Shown here: in pieces, positions 36,136 through 50,400 of the stretch
Layout of the letters: each line of letters starts with the position of its first letter
How positions within the stretch are numbered: the first letter of the stretch is position 1
The notes under the pieces: model-generated
What the model saw: the letters and a program-made list of their open reading frames with translations, nothing else
The model's database searches: none
Told to the model about the DNA's origin: nothing
Position numbers and translations under genes: made by a program
From: Hanleya hanleyi
Lineage: Eukaryota > Mollusca > Polyplacophora > Lepidopleurida > Hanleyidae
Assembly: GCA_036873755.1 (NCBI GenBank)
Contig: JAVTVY010051564.1
Span: 124,001-188,000 of the forward strand
Direction of reading: 5' to 3'
DNA: 64,000 nucleotides

Positions 36136-36309
36136 TACAGTATTACCTGTGTAAACTGACCATGCTTGGGACCAGATTATAGTGTCGGTTCAGACAAGAT
36201 TCCAGTTTATCAAGGTTCAAAATACCTTGAATTAAGAGACCCAGAATTATGTCAGTATTTAGAGGTTGGTCAGTTTACCCAGGTGTCGGTATTCACAGGT
36301 TTCACTGTA
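36136..36309. mobile_element. 174-bp MITE (TA target, TACAGT...ACTGTA ends)
   Basis: The ends TACAGTATTACCTGTGTAAA and CACAGGTTTCACTGTA are inverted relatives, and the body includes CATGCTTGGGACCAGAT. It is the short form of the element at 57691-58196, with one internal unit where that one has about eight. The TA at each end suggests a Tc1/mariner-type target. Confidence 0.75.
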
Positions 36310-38032
36310 CATGATGAACTAATCCATTAGTCTGCTCTAAGTTCTATCTGATGCTGTTGTAATATGCAAACAAAATCTCTCCACCTATTCAAAAGAGACC
36401 GGTCACGTAATGACAATCAGTTTCAAGCTGGCAAGGTGATTTTTAGGTAAGGCAAAACTTTCGAGTACCTTCCCTGTCATATCAAACAAATAATGAAAGT
36501 TACATAATAGCTGTGCTAATCAAGGTGAAAATAAGACACAAGTGATTTCAGTACGGAGTGGCGTATCTGCTTCAAGTGGACCAAACATAATGTGGACATG
36601 TGGACCAAACATAATTGTGGACAATTCCATCTAAAACACATTTTCCCCCCAAATTTGGGCAGACCCGTCATTTGAGACAACTTCAATCGGCAACACTTTG
36701 CGTGCAATATACTTGGCCCTTTTCACTCCTTGGTTGAATGGTTGCCCACATGTAGTAACCTATTGTATGTGTCTTACATGACGGATTTGCCCAAATTTTT
36801 CTGACGCTGATGTGATTGTGCCTGAACAACTGATTGCACAAGATATGATATGCCCTCCCATGTTACATGATTTTCAATGGTTACTCAAAATTGAACATTT
36901 ATATATGTTCACTTTTCAGGAATGGCTTGAATGGGCTAAACCATCCAATCTGGATAGTCTTGAATGGGTGGATAATTTTGAATGAGAAAAATTATTAAAA
37001 ATGGGTATTTTTGAATGGGCTAAACTAATCGATATAGATAGATTCAAATGGGCTAAACTATCTAAAATGGAACGCTTTAAATGAGCAAAGGACCACAAAT
37101 AATTATCCTATGTAGGCCTGTATATGTCAGAACAATAATATGCTGTAAAACAGGAGAACGCTCCAGTGTTGATAAATAAATTACTGGAATGATTTAAAAT
37201 ATGTTATACAAAATTGTCTATGTACATATATACTTCATGTGATCACTGGTTATATTGAAGACCATTATTACAAGGGTTGACTCAAGGCTTCGGCGTTCTT
37301 CAACACATATATACCAGCACATCACAAAGGCCACATATTATTTTACAGCCACCGTTATTTACATGAACACCACCCTTGCACCCCTGCGTCAGATGACTGT
37401 TGCTCAATAGGTTAGGGAGAACTACCTCTCTAAAATGGAGGTAAAAAAGGTCATTGCCTAATAAAATCAAGGAGATATTGAAGTAAGCGACATCCACCAT
37501 AGACGACCATGGACATATATATATATCCACAACAGATGGTATTAAAAAACAAATTGTCATGTATCTAATTTGCATAATTATAATAATACACAAAATATTT
37601 TGTTCCCTATTAAAAATTAGACTATGCAAACTTTCACTGGATAATCACTGTTACAACGTGTTACAATAAATAAGCTAAGTCACCTGAAGATTTTGGAGTA
37701 TTATGATAGATAAATCCAAAGTTATTAAGCATAAACAACCTTTTTCACCTCTTTTTTAGAGAGGTAGTTTTCCTTAATCTACTCATACAGACTAACATAA
37801 TGAGTGTAATACAGTCTTAGATCTGTGATGGTTTTGCCAATATATAAGTGCCAATTATTCTCACACTTTTTTGCTCATTTTAATAATAAAATTTCAAGAA
37901 AATTCATTTTTGATACAAATATTGCTAAAACCCCATTGGTATTTCAGAAAGGTGATGATGCTGATTTCTCAATTGGCCTGCAGTACTCTGATTTTAAGAG
38001 GAAAATAATGCAAGATGTGTTGTGAATATTCC
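36310..38032. other. Spacer downstream of TRAPPC8
   Basis: Apart from the degenerate repeat at 36918-37085, I see no gene or recognisable element between the MITE and the TRAPPC8 3' end. Confidence 0.5.
36918..37085. repeat. Degenerate ~33-bp tandem repeat
   Basis: The motif TGAATGGGCTAAACT with variable spacers recurs about five times with a period near 33 bp; read on the minus strand it gives an 11-residue repeat (SLAHLN / SLAHSK / NFSHSK). No sign of a real protein. Confidence 0.6.
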
Positions 38033-38038
38033 TTTATT
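38033..38038 (-). terminator. TRAPPC8: Candidate TRAPPC8 poly(A) signal
   Basis: Minus-strand AATAAA (in GAATAAAGG) lies about 170 nt beyond the TRAPPC8 stop codon, a normal distance for a short 3' UTR. Other AATAAA-like words exist nearby, so the actual cleavage site is not established. Confidence 0.45.
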
Positions 38039-38207
38039 CTAAATAGATTTTCTTGGGCATTCAAAATAAAAATGCACAATAATCTGACAATAAATCCTCC
38101 AAATCTCTGTATTAGGAATGTGACAAAGACATATTGGCAAAAATGTGGAGGGATAAGATTTTTGTTAAATACAGTAGGGCTGAAGTCTGTACATGTATAT
38201 TCAACGG

Positions 38208-38496
38208 TCACGACTTTAATACTGGACCAACCACAGTCACGACACTAGGTGCTGAATGTTTCTGGAGAATCATCTCGGTGAAATCCTCCTTGTAGCTGGC
38301 GAATACAGCCAGATGATTAATGTTGAAAATGCCAGGCTTAAGAAAACATGCCCTCAGTCTCAGTTCAGTTGTCTCCCTTGGTTCTAGCCTCTTCTCGATC
38401 ATGATCTGGCCAGTCCAGGTGAAACTGCTGCTGTTTATCCCGGGGAATAAGTATGACGGACTGCCTGGGATTGGAGGACCTGGTTCACTCTGTAGC
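38208..38496 (-). CDS. TRAPPC8: TRAPPC8 terminal exon 15
   Basis: Acceptor TTTCTTTCCAG. It codes LQSEPGPPIPGSPSYLF, SSSFTWTGQIMIEKRLEPRE, LRLRACFLKPGIFNINHLAV and a variable tail ending VVGPVLKS, then TGA at 38208-38210. SFTWTGQ and LRACFLKPGIFN match the C-terminal strand-rich domain of the family. Confidence 0.92.
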
Positions 38497-41400
38497 CTGG
38501 AAAGAAATAATTTATTTATCCCGATATATTTATATACAATAGATTAAATATACCAGGCTATCAAATATATACTCAAATTGAGCCAACATCCAGAGCTTTT
38601 ATCATCAATTTATAATAGTACTTTAGTTTTGTATCTCCCACTGCTGGAATTGTTTAGGATAAATATGAAATCTAAGATAAAAATCGACCATAGAGGTCCA
38701 TGTCCCCCGCTAGCAGCACCAGTTATGGTGGATTACATTACATCCACCATAACTGGCGCTGCTGCTGCGGGGGCCATGGCCCTCTATGGTCGATGATATC
38801 TCATATCATTGATGAAGAGTATGATTTGAAAATGGAGATATCCAACTGCTTATAATCCAATATGGCTGACGGCGGCCATATTAGATTACGCACATTGCTG
38901 AAAAACAATCCCAACCGTCCTCTCACCAATGTCAAGGCACATGCCAAGTTTGAAGTTGATCGGTTAAATCATTCACGAGTTATTGTCCGAACAAGAAAAT
39001 CTAAGATCCAACTGCTTATAATCCAATATGGCTGACGGCGGCCATATTGGATTATGCACATTGCTGAAAAACAATCCTAACCGTCCTCTCACCGATGTCA
39101 AGGCACTCCCCAAGTTTGAAGTAGATCAGTTGAATCGTACTCCAGTTATTGTCCGGACAAGATCCAACTGCTTATAATCCAATATGGCTGACGGCGGCCA
39201 TATTAGATTACGCACATTGCTGAAAAACAATCCCAACCGTCCTCTCACCAATGTCAAGGCACACCCCAAGTTTGAAGTTGATCGGTTAAATCGCTCACGA
39301 GTTATTGTCCGGACAAGAAAATCTAAGATCCAACTGATTAGAACACATTGCTGAAAAACAATCCCAACTGTCCTCTCACCGATGTCGAGGCACTCCCCAA
39401 GTTTGAAGTAGATCAGTTGAATCGTACTCCAGTTATTGTCCGGACAAGATTCAACTGCTTATAATCCAATATGGCTGATGGCGGCCATATTAGATTATGC
39501 ACATTGCTGAAAAACAATCCCAACCGTCCTCTCACCAATGTCAAGGCACACCCGAAGTTTGAAGTTGATCGGTTAAATCGTTCACGAGTTATTGTCCGGA
39601 CAAGAAAATCTAAGATCCAACTGCTTATAATCCAATATGGCTGACGGCGGCCATATTGGATTATGTACATTGCTGAAAAACAATCCCAACCATCCTCTCA
39701 CCGATGTCAAGGCACTCCCCAAGTTTGAAGTAGATCAGTTGAATCGTACTCCAGTTATTGTCCGGACAAGATCCAACTGCTTATAATCCAATACAGCTGA
39801 CGGCGGCCATATTAGATTACGCACATTGCTGGAAAACAATCCCAACCGTCCTCTCGCCAATGTCAAGGCACACCCCAAGTTTGAAGTTGATCGGTTAAAT
39901 CGTTCACAAGTTATTGTCCGGACAAGAAAATCTTACGGAATTACGGAATCACGGAATTACGGACACCAGTGTTTCTAAGTCCCCCCCTACTAAGTAGCGG
40001 GGGACAACAAACCCTGTTGATAAACTGTGGGTACAATTAGAAAACATGAATTGCAGGCAAGCACCTAAAAGGTGAGTGGACCCCTCAGCCTGCTTTTTTT
40101 CAGTCAAGTAGGATCAGGGCTGCATCTAGAGCCAATTTAGTTTCAGAAAACATATGGGTGCCCAAAACTCAAATGAAACAAAAAACGAAAGTGTTGTTGT
40201 TGTTCAATTTGAAAGGATTTCTGAAGGAAATACTCCTGGAAAAAGCTTCTGGGAGCCTCAATATCGATCCGATTGCATAGCTGGATATTGAATTTCATGT
40301 TAATAAACCTCTCTTTTGTGACTGATCACAGGCTCTTTGCGCCGAAATTCACTTTAAAAAATTGGACCCTCAATAATGAATTATGAAAAGGAACTGGGAG
40401 TTTGGGATCAGAACCTGCAAAAAATCCCTGAATACCGTATATAACAGACTTCGGTTTCACGTGAGTGGTGTGCTGGGATTACAGCATACAAGAAAGTGTA
40501 GCTCTGTTAGTGGCAATTTATGCATTGCACAAGTGTGATAACAAGTAAACACACTGATTGACACAGGCCCACCCTTATCATTATTTGGGGGGGGGGGGGG
40601 CATAAGCTCCAGATATGCAAACTGGTTCAAAATTGCCCAGAGTCAGGCTAAAAATGGGCTCTCCTAATCACTCGTTTTAAATAATTTCCAAGGTACAGTA
40701 ACATGTTTGGTGACAAAAATTGAAGCATTATGTTGTACCAGTTAAATGTGTGGACACAAATATGGTTCATGCAAAAGTTTTAGGATAAATCATATGATGT
40801 AGAATAGAATGATTTAATAGCAAAATTAAAGAAAAATGTTGTCCTTCATTCAATGAGAATCTTGAATGGACCAGGCTTTCTTGTATCAGGGAACCTTCAA
40901 AATTCACACTGAAACATGCAACCAAGGGTTCCCGAGATAAAAGTGCAAAAGCTAAGCCATCAATAAATAAAAAAAAAAAAATTAAAAATCATGAAATCAT
41001 CATAGCCATCTGAAAATCTAATCATTTCATCATTCAACATTCAGGAAGCTCTCACCAAAGTTTTGTCAGGCCCGACTTGATAGATCTGCAGATATTCAGC
41101 GGACAAGAACATGTTGATGGGCATAGATAACAGTGCAAAAGCTTGCAAAAGCTGAGTCATCAATAAATAATAAAAAAAAAATTAAAAATCATGAAATCAT
41201 CATAGCCATCTGAAAATCTAATCATTTCATCATTCAACATTCAGGAAGCTCTCACCAAAGTTTGGTCAGGCCCGACTTCATAGATCTGCAGATATTCAGC
41301 GGACAAGAACATGTTGACGGACGGACGGACGGACGGACGTACGTACATGGCAACGACAAGACCCCACAGCCCTATGGGCTGAGGGGTAACAAGTCAGTCC

Positions 41401-44400
41401 CATGTCAAATGTGAATCAACATGTGCTTATGGTAAGTTCCCGAAGTATTCGCAACTGGAAATGAATATCGGCAGTCGTGAAAACTGACCACTTTCAAATA
41501 TATTATGCAGGTCAGACTAAAACATGGCAGTGTGACTAAGGTCACAGGACCTACGAAGTAGGGTAGGCATTAGGACTCTGACGCGCACTGAACTCTTGGA
41601 AACCCCCCGCCCCAAGTTGAAATCCTGCCTATATTAAGATGAGCACAGCCCAAGTCGGAATCACCAGTGATTTTCATCAAAAATCACCAGAAATTTTCAG
41701 CAAAAGTAGGTCAGCTCAGAACTTGCTGGTGACAGTCCCCTAATGCACCTTCATGCAAAAAAATCAAGGTTCTAATGTCAACGGTTCTCCTTACTTTGCC
41801 GACGAAAGGATTCAGATGGACAGGGTATGTGGGCGTAACAGATGAACAACTTACATCCTATGCATGAGGAAAATGGAAAGTATTCAAACTTTACTAGTAT
41901 TTTCATTTGATCTATATGCAACAAGATACATTGTGACCTATGAGAGACAAATGAATTTATAATGCTCTTCTGTCACTTCTGCGACATAAAGTTTTCGGAT
42001 CAAGCCAAATATGATTTTATATTTGATTGAAGTACTCAATATACTCTATATCCAGTGATATATATATTCCATTCACAACAGGCGATAGTTTCTCTGAACA
42101 TAGCTCTCTGTATATTTGAAGAAGAACTTGTCAACCGGCAAGGTTTTACATCCCGTCACCATGCAAACTCTACGACCAGGAAAATTCTGGGTTCAAATGT
42201 TGGATTCAAATCATTTGAGACTGAAGGAAAAAATTCCAATTCTAACTGAACTCTCATCTCAATCCTGTGAGCACAATAAATCAGTCTTCTTTTTTTTTCA
42301 AAATATTTAGGATTGCCGTCTTTGCACGAAAGGTCAGTTTTCGATTCCTCAAGAAACAAGATTATGTTATCTGGTTAGTGAGCATTTTTGAATTGACTTA
42401 GGGTCACGAATCCTTAGGAAAATTACCGTACTCTTTCTCAAGGTGTTCGTTATGTCATGTAGGACTACATGAAAGCAGCCTTCCTCTTACTGGCATACAT
42501 TCACCACCCACCCCCTCCCCGCTCCCCCACACACTCTCTCCCAAATCAAGCTTTCTTAAGCTACTGATATCCCAGGACTATGCTTTGAGGGGGTTACAGG
42601 ACAATTTCAAGGCAACACATTACAGTCAGTAAATAGGCCTAATTATGGTCGACATATTTACCTATCTCTGGCCTTACTGGTATCCACAAGGACATTCACA
42701 GCCATACTGGAGCAGTTCTGTACGACCATTGACACAGATATATAGCACATCCTGAAAACAAATCAAATGTGATCATATAATACCGGCAAACAGACATCAG
42801 AAAATGTGTACATAGCTTCTCAATTTCGTAATTCTCAATTACGATTTATAGTAATCTGTCTAATAATTCACACATAACAAAAACATTAGAAGCCAATTTC
42901 ATAAAATATTGTCAATATTCAGCTCTGACTGTTCAAAGCTGTTCACAATTGGGCTACTGTACAAGAGGTTGGCGAAAGAAAATGTTCATCAATCTAATTT
43001 TCAATTTATTTGAGTAAATAGCTGGTCTAAAAGTGTCACCATAAAATGAACCAAAATATAGAAACAACATGTGGTGCTTGTCATTCTTAGGAGAGCAGTT
43101 GACAATGTGATACTAAACCACTCTATAGAAACTCCTGTAAATCAAGGAATATCTTTCAATTTTGAAACATTTGATTGATCAATTTAAATTTTCAAACATA
43201 AATCCTGTATTTTCATTGGTTTGTGGGGTAAATTTGAAATATATTCAGGTTACATTGTATACCTGGACTTGGTGAAATCATGCTGGATCTCAGGTGTGTG
43301 GTCAAAGCTGTAATGGACCAGCTGAGTTGTGACCTCTGTACTGGGTTTGACCGTCTGTAATAGCTCTATGTCCTGTATCAACTTCACAGGTGGCAGTTCA
43401 GGAGTTGGCTGTCAAAAGATATAATACAAACATAGTCACATAGTGGAACTTCATCACATGAGCATATCCCATTTATATAGCAAACCAAATATAAAAGTCT
43501 GACATCAAATTTAAACCACTCAAGTATATGATAAACTTTAGATAAATAAGTCAAGACTAAAGCCCGGCGCATAAGAGAGCATGAAATCGCAAGCAACAAG
43601 ATATTTGGACGCCGGTAATTTTGAATTCTTGTTCTGCTTTGCCCGCACACAAGGCGATGGTGTTGCAACTCTCCATGATATTTAGACACCGGTGATTTTG
43701 GATTCTTGTTCTGCTTTGCCCGCACACGAGGCGAGTGTGTTGCAACTCTGCATGAGCTATCATCACATGATATCCACCTCGCTTTTGATTGGCTGAAGTT
43801 TGCGGCAACAGGATACAAAGTTTTCTGTTCACCACACTCGAACAACTTCTGTTGCCGGCATAAATATATCCGGATATTCTGTCGCCGAAATAGACGTGCT
43901 GAAACTTTGGGTCCTGTTGCTTGCGACAAGATCTCCTGTTTCCACTTCCCGCACACGGGACGATTTTCGAGATATTCATTCACACACGTTCAAATATGCT
44001 GTTGCTTGCGATTTCATGCACTGGTGTACGCCAGGCTTAATAAGAGTTTCTTCATTGGCAACCAATATTTGAGAGAGTAGATCACGTTCATGTCCATGTG
44101 CCTAAGGAGCTATAACATGGTGATTTATGGAGCTATAACATGGTGATTTAAGGAGCTATCACATGGTGATTTAAGGAGCTATAACATGGTGATTTATGGA
44201 GCTATAACATGGTGAGTTAAGGAGCTATAACATGGTGATTTATGGAGCTATAACATGGTGATTTATGGAATATTTCGAAACTGAATTTCCTATCAATAGT
44301 GTCCAAACACCTCAAAGTAAGATAAAAGTAAACAAAAAGAACCATTTATATGTATCTATAGTCACTTCAAGTAGAGTAGATGTGACCAAAAATGGGCCTA

Positions 44401-47400
44401 GCCGTCAGATATCAACAGTTGGATGGCACAGAATGCTACTTGGGCTAGAAATTATGATTGTGGTACTCCAAAAAATTAATCCATATTCACTTCCAGACGA
44501 ACAGCAGCTTTATAAATGCATTGAAGCTGAACCACAAGAACATTTCCCATCTTCACCCCAATTTCCAAGGTCAACTCATATTCCAGTGCCACTGTAAGAG
44601 GGGGAATTACTATAAACCAGAGGTAGGCCTGACCAATGACATTATGACTTGATTAAACATAGAAAGCTGCTCATTAATGCTGCCCTCTCGTAATATGTAC
44701 TCCAACAACTACAGAGGTTCATTTTGGATAGCAATGAGTTTGCCATAATATATACATGTATTTACAAATTATATTGTAACAAGTGGATAAACAGCTTTAT
44801 CACCCACAGGACAATCAGTGTAAGTTCAACCTGTATGGCAGAATTCAGTTGCGTGAACTGCTGTAATATAGTTTCTGCGCAGTGAAGCATGGAAATCATG
44901 TAAATTCTATTAGTATATCACTATTTCAAGCTCCAGCCCCAGTGTAATGAGTGTTTATGTTGTTTATTCATGGATCATTGACTTTCAAGACAAAAGTATC
45001 TCAAAGAAACCTCTGAAAATGCTACAGATGACTCTAGAATTTAATTTATTTTCGGCTACTACATTCACTAGCATGATGTGCCTTTGGCATGTATTGCTAT
45101 GATGGTTATAAATCAGAGGTAGGCCTGACCAATGACAATATGACTTCATTAAACATAGGAAGCTGCTCATTAGTGCTGCCTGCTGCCCTCTCGTAATATG
45201 TACTTCAACAACTACAGAGGTTCATCTTGGATCCAACCAATAATGAGAATGATATGTGTTTACAGTCAAAGTTTGAGCGATTCTCTTGCAGATAAACTTG
45301 GCTTCAGATTACTTCTCTTTCTAAAGGCATCTGCACAAGACGACTCACCTTTGGCATAGGATATGAGGTGACTAGGTTGTTGATTTTGTCCACTCTCACA
45401 TGATGTTGTCCAACCAATGTCTGTACACCACCCTCTTGACTCGACAATATTGCCTGTCAATACAAAAATAAGTTTAGAATTTCGCTTGTCTATCTTTGCA
45501 TCAATTACATCTTTCATTATACTCACAATTGTACAGTTCAAAAGCATAATAGGGAGAGTTCATGTTCAAAAGCATAATAGGGAGAGTTCATGTGATATGA
45601 TGTTCTGTGCTTCTCACTACAGTTTTACATACATACAACTTTAGAGTGCCAAATGTGACACTAGAGCAGTGGGATTCCGTCCAAAAAATATAACAGGTTT
45701 TCTGTAGAAGCAATCTCTGTTTGGATGTATTCTACAGTATTTTTGTAGTCAAAAGTCATGAAGTGCATTGTAAATGTAAGCCACTGTACCTCTGCTAATC
45801 TATATACAGGGTATCTCTTGCTTCAGTTTCAGAATCCTTGAGCAGCTACAAAAGCAACCAAGATATGATCTGGACCAATGAGCATGCAGCCTTATGGGAG
45901 TTAAAGTAGGCTACATTTAGTGCATCTTGTGCTACATGTAGGTTTCAAAATCCTAACACTCACAATTTTGCACGTTTGTAAAATTTGCACGAGCTGAAGA
46001 ACACTCCTTAATTTGTATTGTGAGAGTGATCACTCTACTGTACAAGTGATACACTCTTGTCGATATCACTCACCAATACATTTTCATGTCCCATGAAAGT
46101 GATCAATAACTGTACTGGGGGAAAAGTTAGGTGAGTGATTGGGAGGGGGGAGTGATCACTCTCCTTAACAAGAGCCCAAGGGGCTTCAAGATACGCCCGT
46201 ATATCTGGAATTACATTGGTCCAAATTTCAAGGTTGTTATAGCCTTGATTCCAATTGAAAGCTAGCAATTCAGAGAAAGGTCTATAATTTTGTGCTTCTG
46301 AGAATGTAACATATTTCACATCTTATATAGAATGATAAACTAAAATGAGCTTAACTCTTGGTAACTAGTTGACCTTGAAGCAAGAGCCAAGAGCTCACAT
46401 ATCCCACACTGAAATCGACAATAGTCAAACACAAGAAAATAGTAGTTTTCCCGCAAATGGATTCTTTTCGGACGAGAGAATTTTTCATGAAGGAAGAAGA
46501 AAGTGATGAAGTAAACCTTTGTTCTTGAGTTAATAAACAGGAATAAGTTCATAAAGGACCCCTCTCCCCGTTAAATTAGTAAATGTATGGTTTTTATTTC
46601 ACAACAGTTTAACTAAATTTAGCTGTTTCAAACATGTGATTCAACTCCACAGGACAAATGCCATATACATGTAATGTAATGCTTTATTTAATTTTATGAG
46701 GATTGTGCACAGCCACAAGGCCACGGGGCACTCTCCTCGAGAGGGAGAGAACTCTGAATATTCCAACCTAACACATATAGTCAGCTAAACTTGATTCAGT
46801 TTTGGGGGAGTGTGACCTTGACCTTTGACAAATTGATCTGAACACGTATGGCTCCTCTTTGCCATGCGAGTAAGGTATACTCAAAGTTTGGTACCAATCC
46901 ATACCTTGAAACTAGAGATATTGCATGGACAACAAATGTTAATGGATGAATTGACAGAATGCAACATCGCATTACACGACCTCATCTTCGACAGGCATAT
47001 GAAAATGTGACTTCTAATGATTTCTTGATTTGGGGTCACAGTGACCTTGACCGTTGACCCACATTTTGATATGTCCCTCTAATGTATCTTCTGGCAGACA
47101 AAAAAATTATTTTCAATGATTTCCTGATTTTGGGGTCACTGACCTTGACCTTTGACCTTGACCTATTTTTTGGTATGCAACACTTCATTTCCCCCTATTG
47201 AATACACTCACAAAAAATTAGCAATTTTCGATGATTTCCTGACTTTTCGGTCACACTGACCTTTGACCTCTGACCCCGACCTACATTTGGTATGCAACAC
47301 ATCGTCCTCCCCCCCCCCTAGGGCATCCACTCACCAAAAATTAGAACTGTACATAAAAAACTATCAATGATTTCCTGATTTTAGGCAACAATGACCTTTG

Positions 47401-50400
47401 ATCTCTGACCTTGACCTTAACTTTGGTATGCGACACATCGTCTCCACCTAGCGTATCCACTCACAAAAAATTGCAACTGTGGATAGAAAACATTCACAGC
47501 TACAGACCGGACACAAACACTTCAGTGATTTCTGTTTTTTACGCCAGTGACCTTTGACCTCTGACCTCGACCTTCATTTTAGTATGCGACACATCGTCTC
47601 CCCGTAGGGTATCCACTCACCAAAAACTGAAACTGTAGATAGAAAACTGTCCCAGATATAGACCGGACACGGGGGACGGACGGACGGCAAGACAGACGGA
47701 CAGACAGACAGACAGACGGACGGAAACCGCCATCACATAATACGTCCGCCTTTTGGCAGGCATATAAAAACGATAGATTTCTTCCAAAAGTCTGAAAACT
47801 ACTCAAATGGTCTGAAATTTACCTACCTACTCATTGTTTTGGGACACTACAGATTGAAATGGCAATTTTTGTTGATCAAACTTTTCATGAAAATGACTGA
47901 AATCAACCCAATAGTCTGAAGATTTTTATCCATACATATAGCAATGAGTTTGCCATAATATTTTCATGTATTTACAAATCATATTGCAACAAGTGGATAA
48001 ACAGCTTTACCTCCCACAGGACTATCAGTGTAAGGTCAACCTGTATGGCAGAATTCAGTTCCGTGAACTTGTCACCAGTGGGGGACAATATGTATGAAGA
48101 GCCTGGATACGACTGCGCTGGCGAGTTGCTATGGTTACCATCAGGTGGCGATACCCTGAAGTAGAAGTCTGCACATGGTGTTGCTGAGCTATCAATCTGT
48201 GTTCACAAAATAAGAGATATGTCATTCACAGTCACCTTTGCCTTGATATGATCATGTACAATATTTAAGATACAGTAAAATATGTCTGAAACAACTTAAA
48301 GAGAATCGTGACATGACACAAAAGAATTTCAGGAGATGTCTTAAGGCATACACATATTCGAGTGTGTGAAACTAATTCCTCTTGAAATATTACATGTGTA
48401 TCTTTTCCTCAGAAATTTGTTATGTATTTCTCAATATAACAGTCACAGTTTACCTGCTGTTGTCCAAATGCAACATTGCTGAAGAGAATGGATTTTGAAT
48501 CTGAAAATAGAGGGGGAATTTAAATATGAGAACATATTGTAATACTGACATAAACTTCTTAGCAGAACTCATAAAAGATATATGCAGTCAGAATTCATAT
48601 CCTTATTGTAGACATGACAAGAAACTTACAAAGCTAACTCTACATATAATTTCATCGCACAAATTCTCTATTTTCCTTTCTAATTTGTATAAAAGTTTTA
48701 ACAAGCATTTGGGGTCATCCACTTAGTACGTACATAAAACATCCCAAATTTCTCGACCCCCCCCCCCCCCCCCCATACGCAAACATATGCTACCAGCAAA
48801 CCCCCCTCCTGTGTATGTACGTAGCTGAGTTTACCCCAGCCCCAACCCAATCTCAGTAAATACAACTAAATAATCAGACTTAAACTGTTAGGATCCACTG
48901 ATTAACTTGGAATAATACAGAAGTGAGTGAGTGAGTGAGTGAATAGAATTTAACACCGCTTTCAACAATATTTCAGCTATATCACGACGAACCAACTAAG
49001 CACCACCCAGTCCAGTTGTGTTCCTGCTACTTCAAAGAAGAAACCTTTGAAGCAGCATGGAACCAGACACCCTTCATCCACCTTATAAAACACTGAGGAC
49101 AGCACACAAGACAAAGACAGAATGCTTACATGGTGCAATAAAGACAAGTGATATTACAGTGCTAGACATCACATTATTAAGTTCCTGTTGCTTCTCAGCC
49201 AAATGCGTTGGAGCAACAGGAACCTCCAACCACCCGCGGAATAATACAGGAGGAGGGTGACTACAAAAATATTAGCGAAGAACATTTTGTAGATCAATAT
49301 TTTGACATATATTCATTAATGAATAGCTGATATATATTATCTAGAATATATCTACACTTGAACACAAGCAGGTGTTGGCTAGAGGGACAACTGAGAACAA
49401 GCCGAGTAAGCAAGCAGATCCTCCGCCAAATAGTAGCCTGTTTGAGAGCATGCAGCATATACGCTTCCAATATCTCCTTAAATATAACTTGGAAAGTGGA
49501 ATGTGTATGTGTAAAGAGACGTTTATCTGGAATTGTTGAGACAATTTGAGGAGGTTTGGGAAGCAGTAATGGGTAGTGTAACACTGGAATGTAAGTCTGT
49601 AGTTGTATATGGATTTGTGGATGGTGAGGTTTATAAATCGATGGGTGGAATAGATCAAGATATCGCATTCACAACACAGATGGGTACAATATGGGTGAGT
49701 GAAATCCAAGATGGTCAATGGCAGCCATCTTGGATTACATACTACCTCAATGAAAATCAATACCAATGGCTGTCTAACTGATGTGAAGCACCCTCTCGAG
49801 TTTGAAGTCGATTGGTCAAATTGTTCTCGAGATATCACGTTCACAACATCCGAGACGGATGGAATCCAATATGGTCAATGGCAGCCATCTTGGATTACGT
49901 ACCTCAGTGAAAATCAATACCAATGGCCGTCTAATTGATGTGAAGCACATTCTCAAGTTTGAAGTCGATTGGTCGATCTGTTCTCGAGATATCGCGTTCA
50001 CAAGATGTGGAACGTAGTGAATCCAATATGGTCCATGGCAGCCATCTTGGATTACGTACCTCAGTGAAAATCAATACCAACGGCCGTCTAGCTGATGCGA
50101 AGCATGTTCTCAAGTTTGAAGTCGATTGGTCGAAATGTTCTCGAGATATCGCGTTCACAAGATGTGAGATGGGCAAAATCCAATATGGTCAATGGCAGCC
50201 ATCTTGGATTACGTACCTCAGTGAAAATCAATACCAATGGCCGTCTGACTGACATTAAGACCCTTTCCAAGTTTGAAGTCGATTGGTTGAATTGTTCTCG
50301 AGATATCGCGTTCACAAGATCTGGGACGGATGGAATCCAATATGGTCAATGGCAGCCATCTTGGATTACATACCTCAGTGAAAATCAATACCAATGGCCG

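Noticed and set aside
43384..43983. 199-codon minus-strand frame
   Set aside because: It runs through a MITE and clips exon 13 by chance; a repeat internal to the MITE produces it.
44104..44268. CRISPR-like short repeats
   Set aside because: The 23-bp units are contiguous with no unique spacers, in an animal intron; it is a minisatellite.
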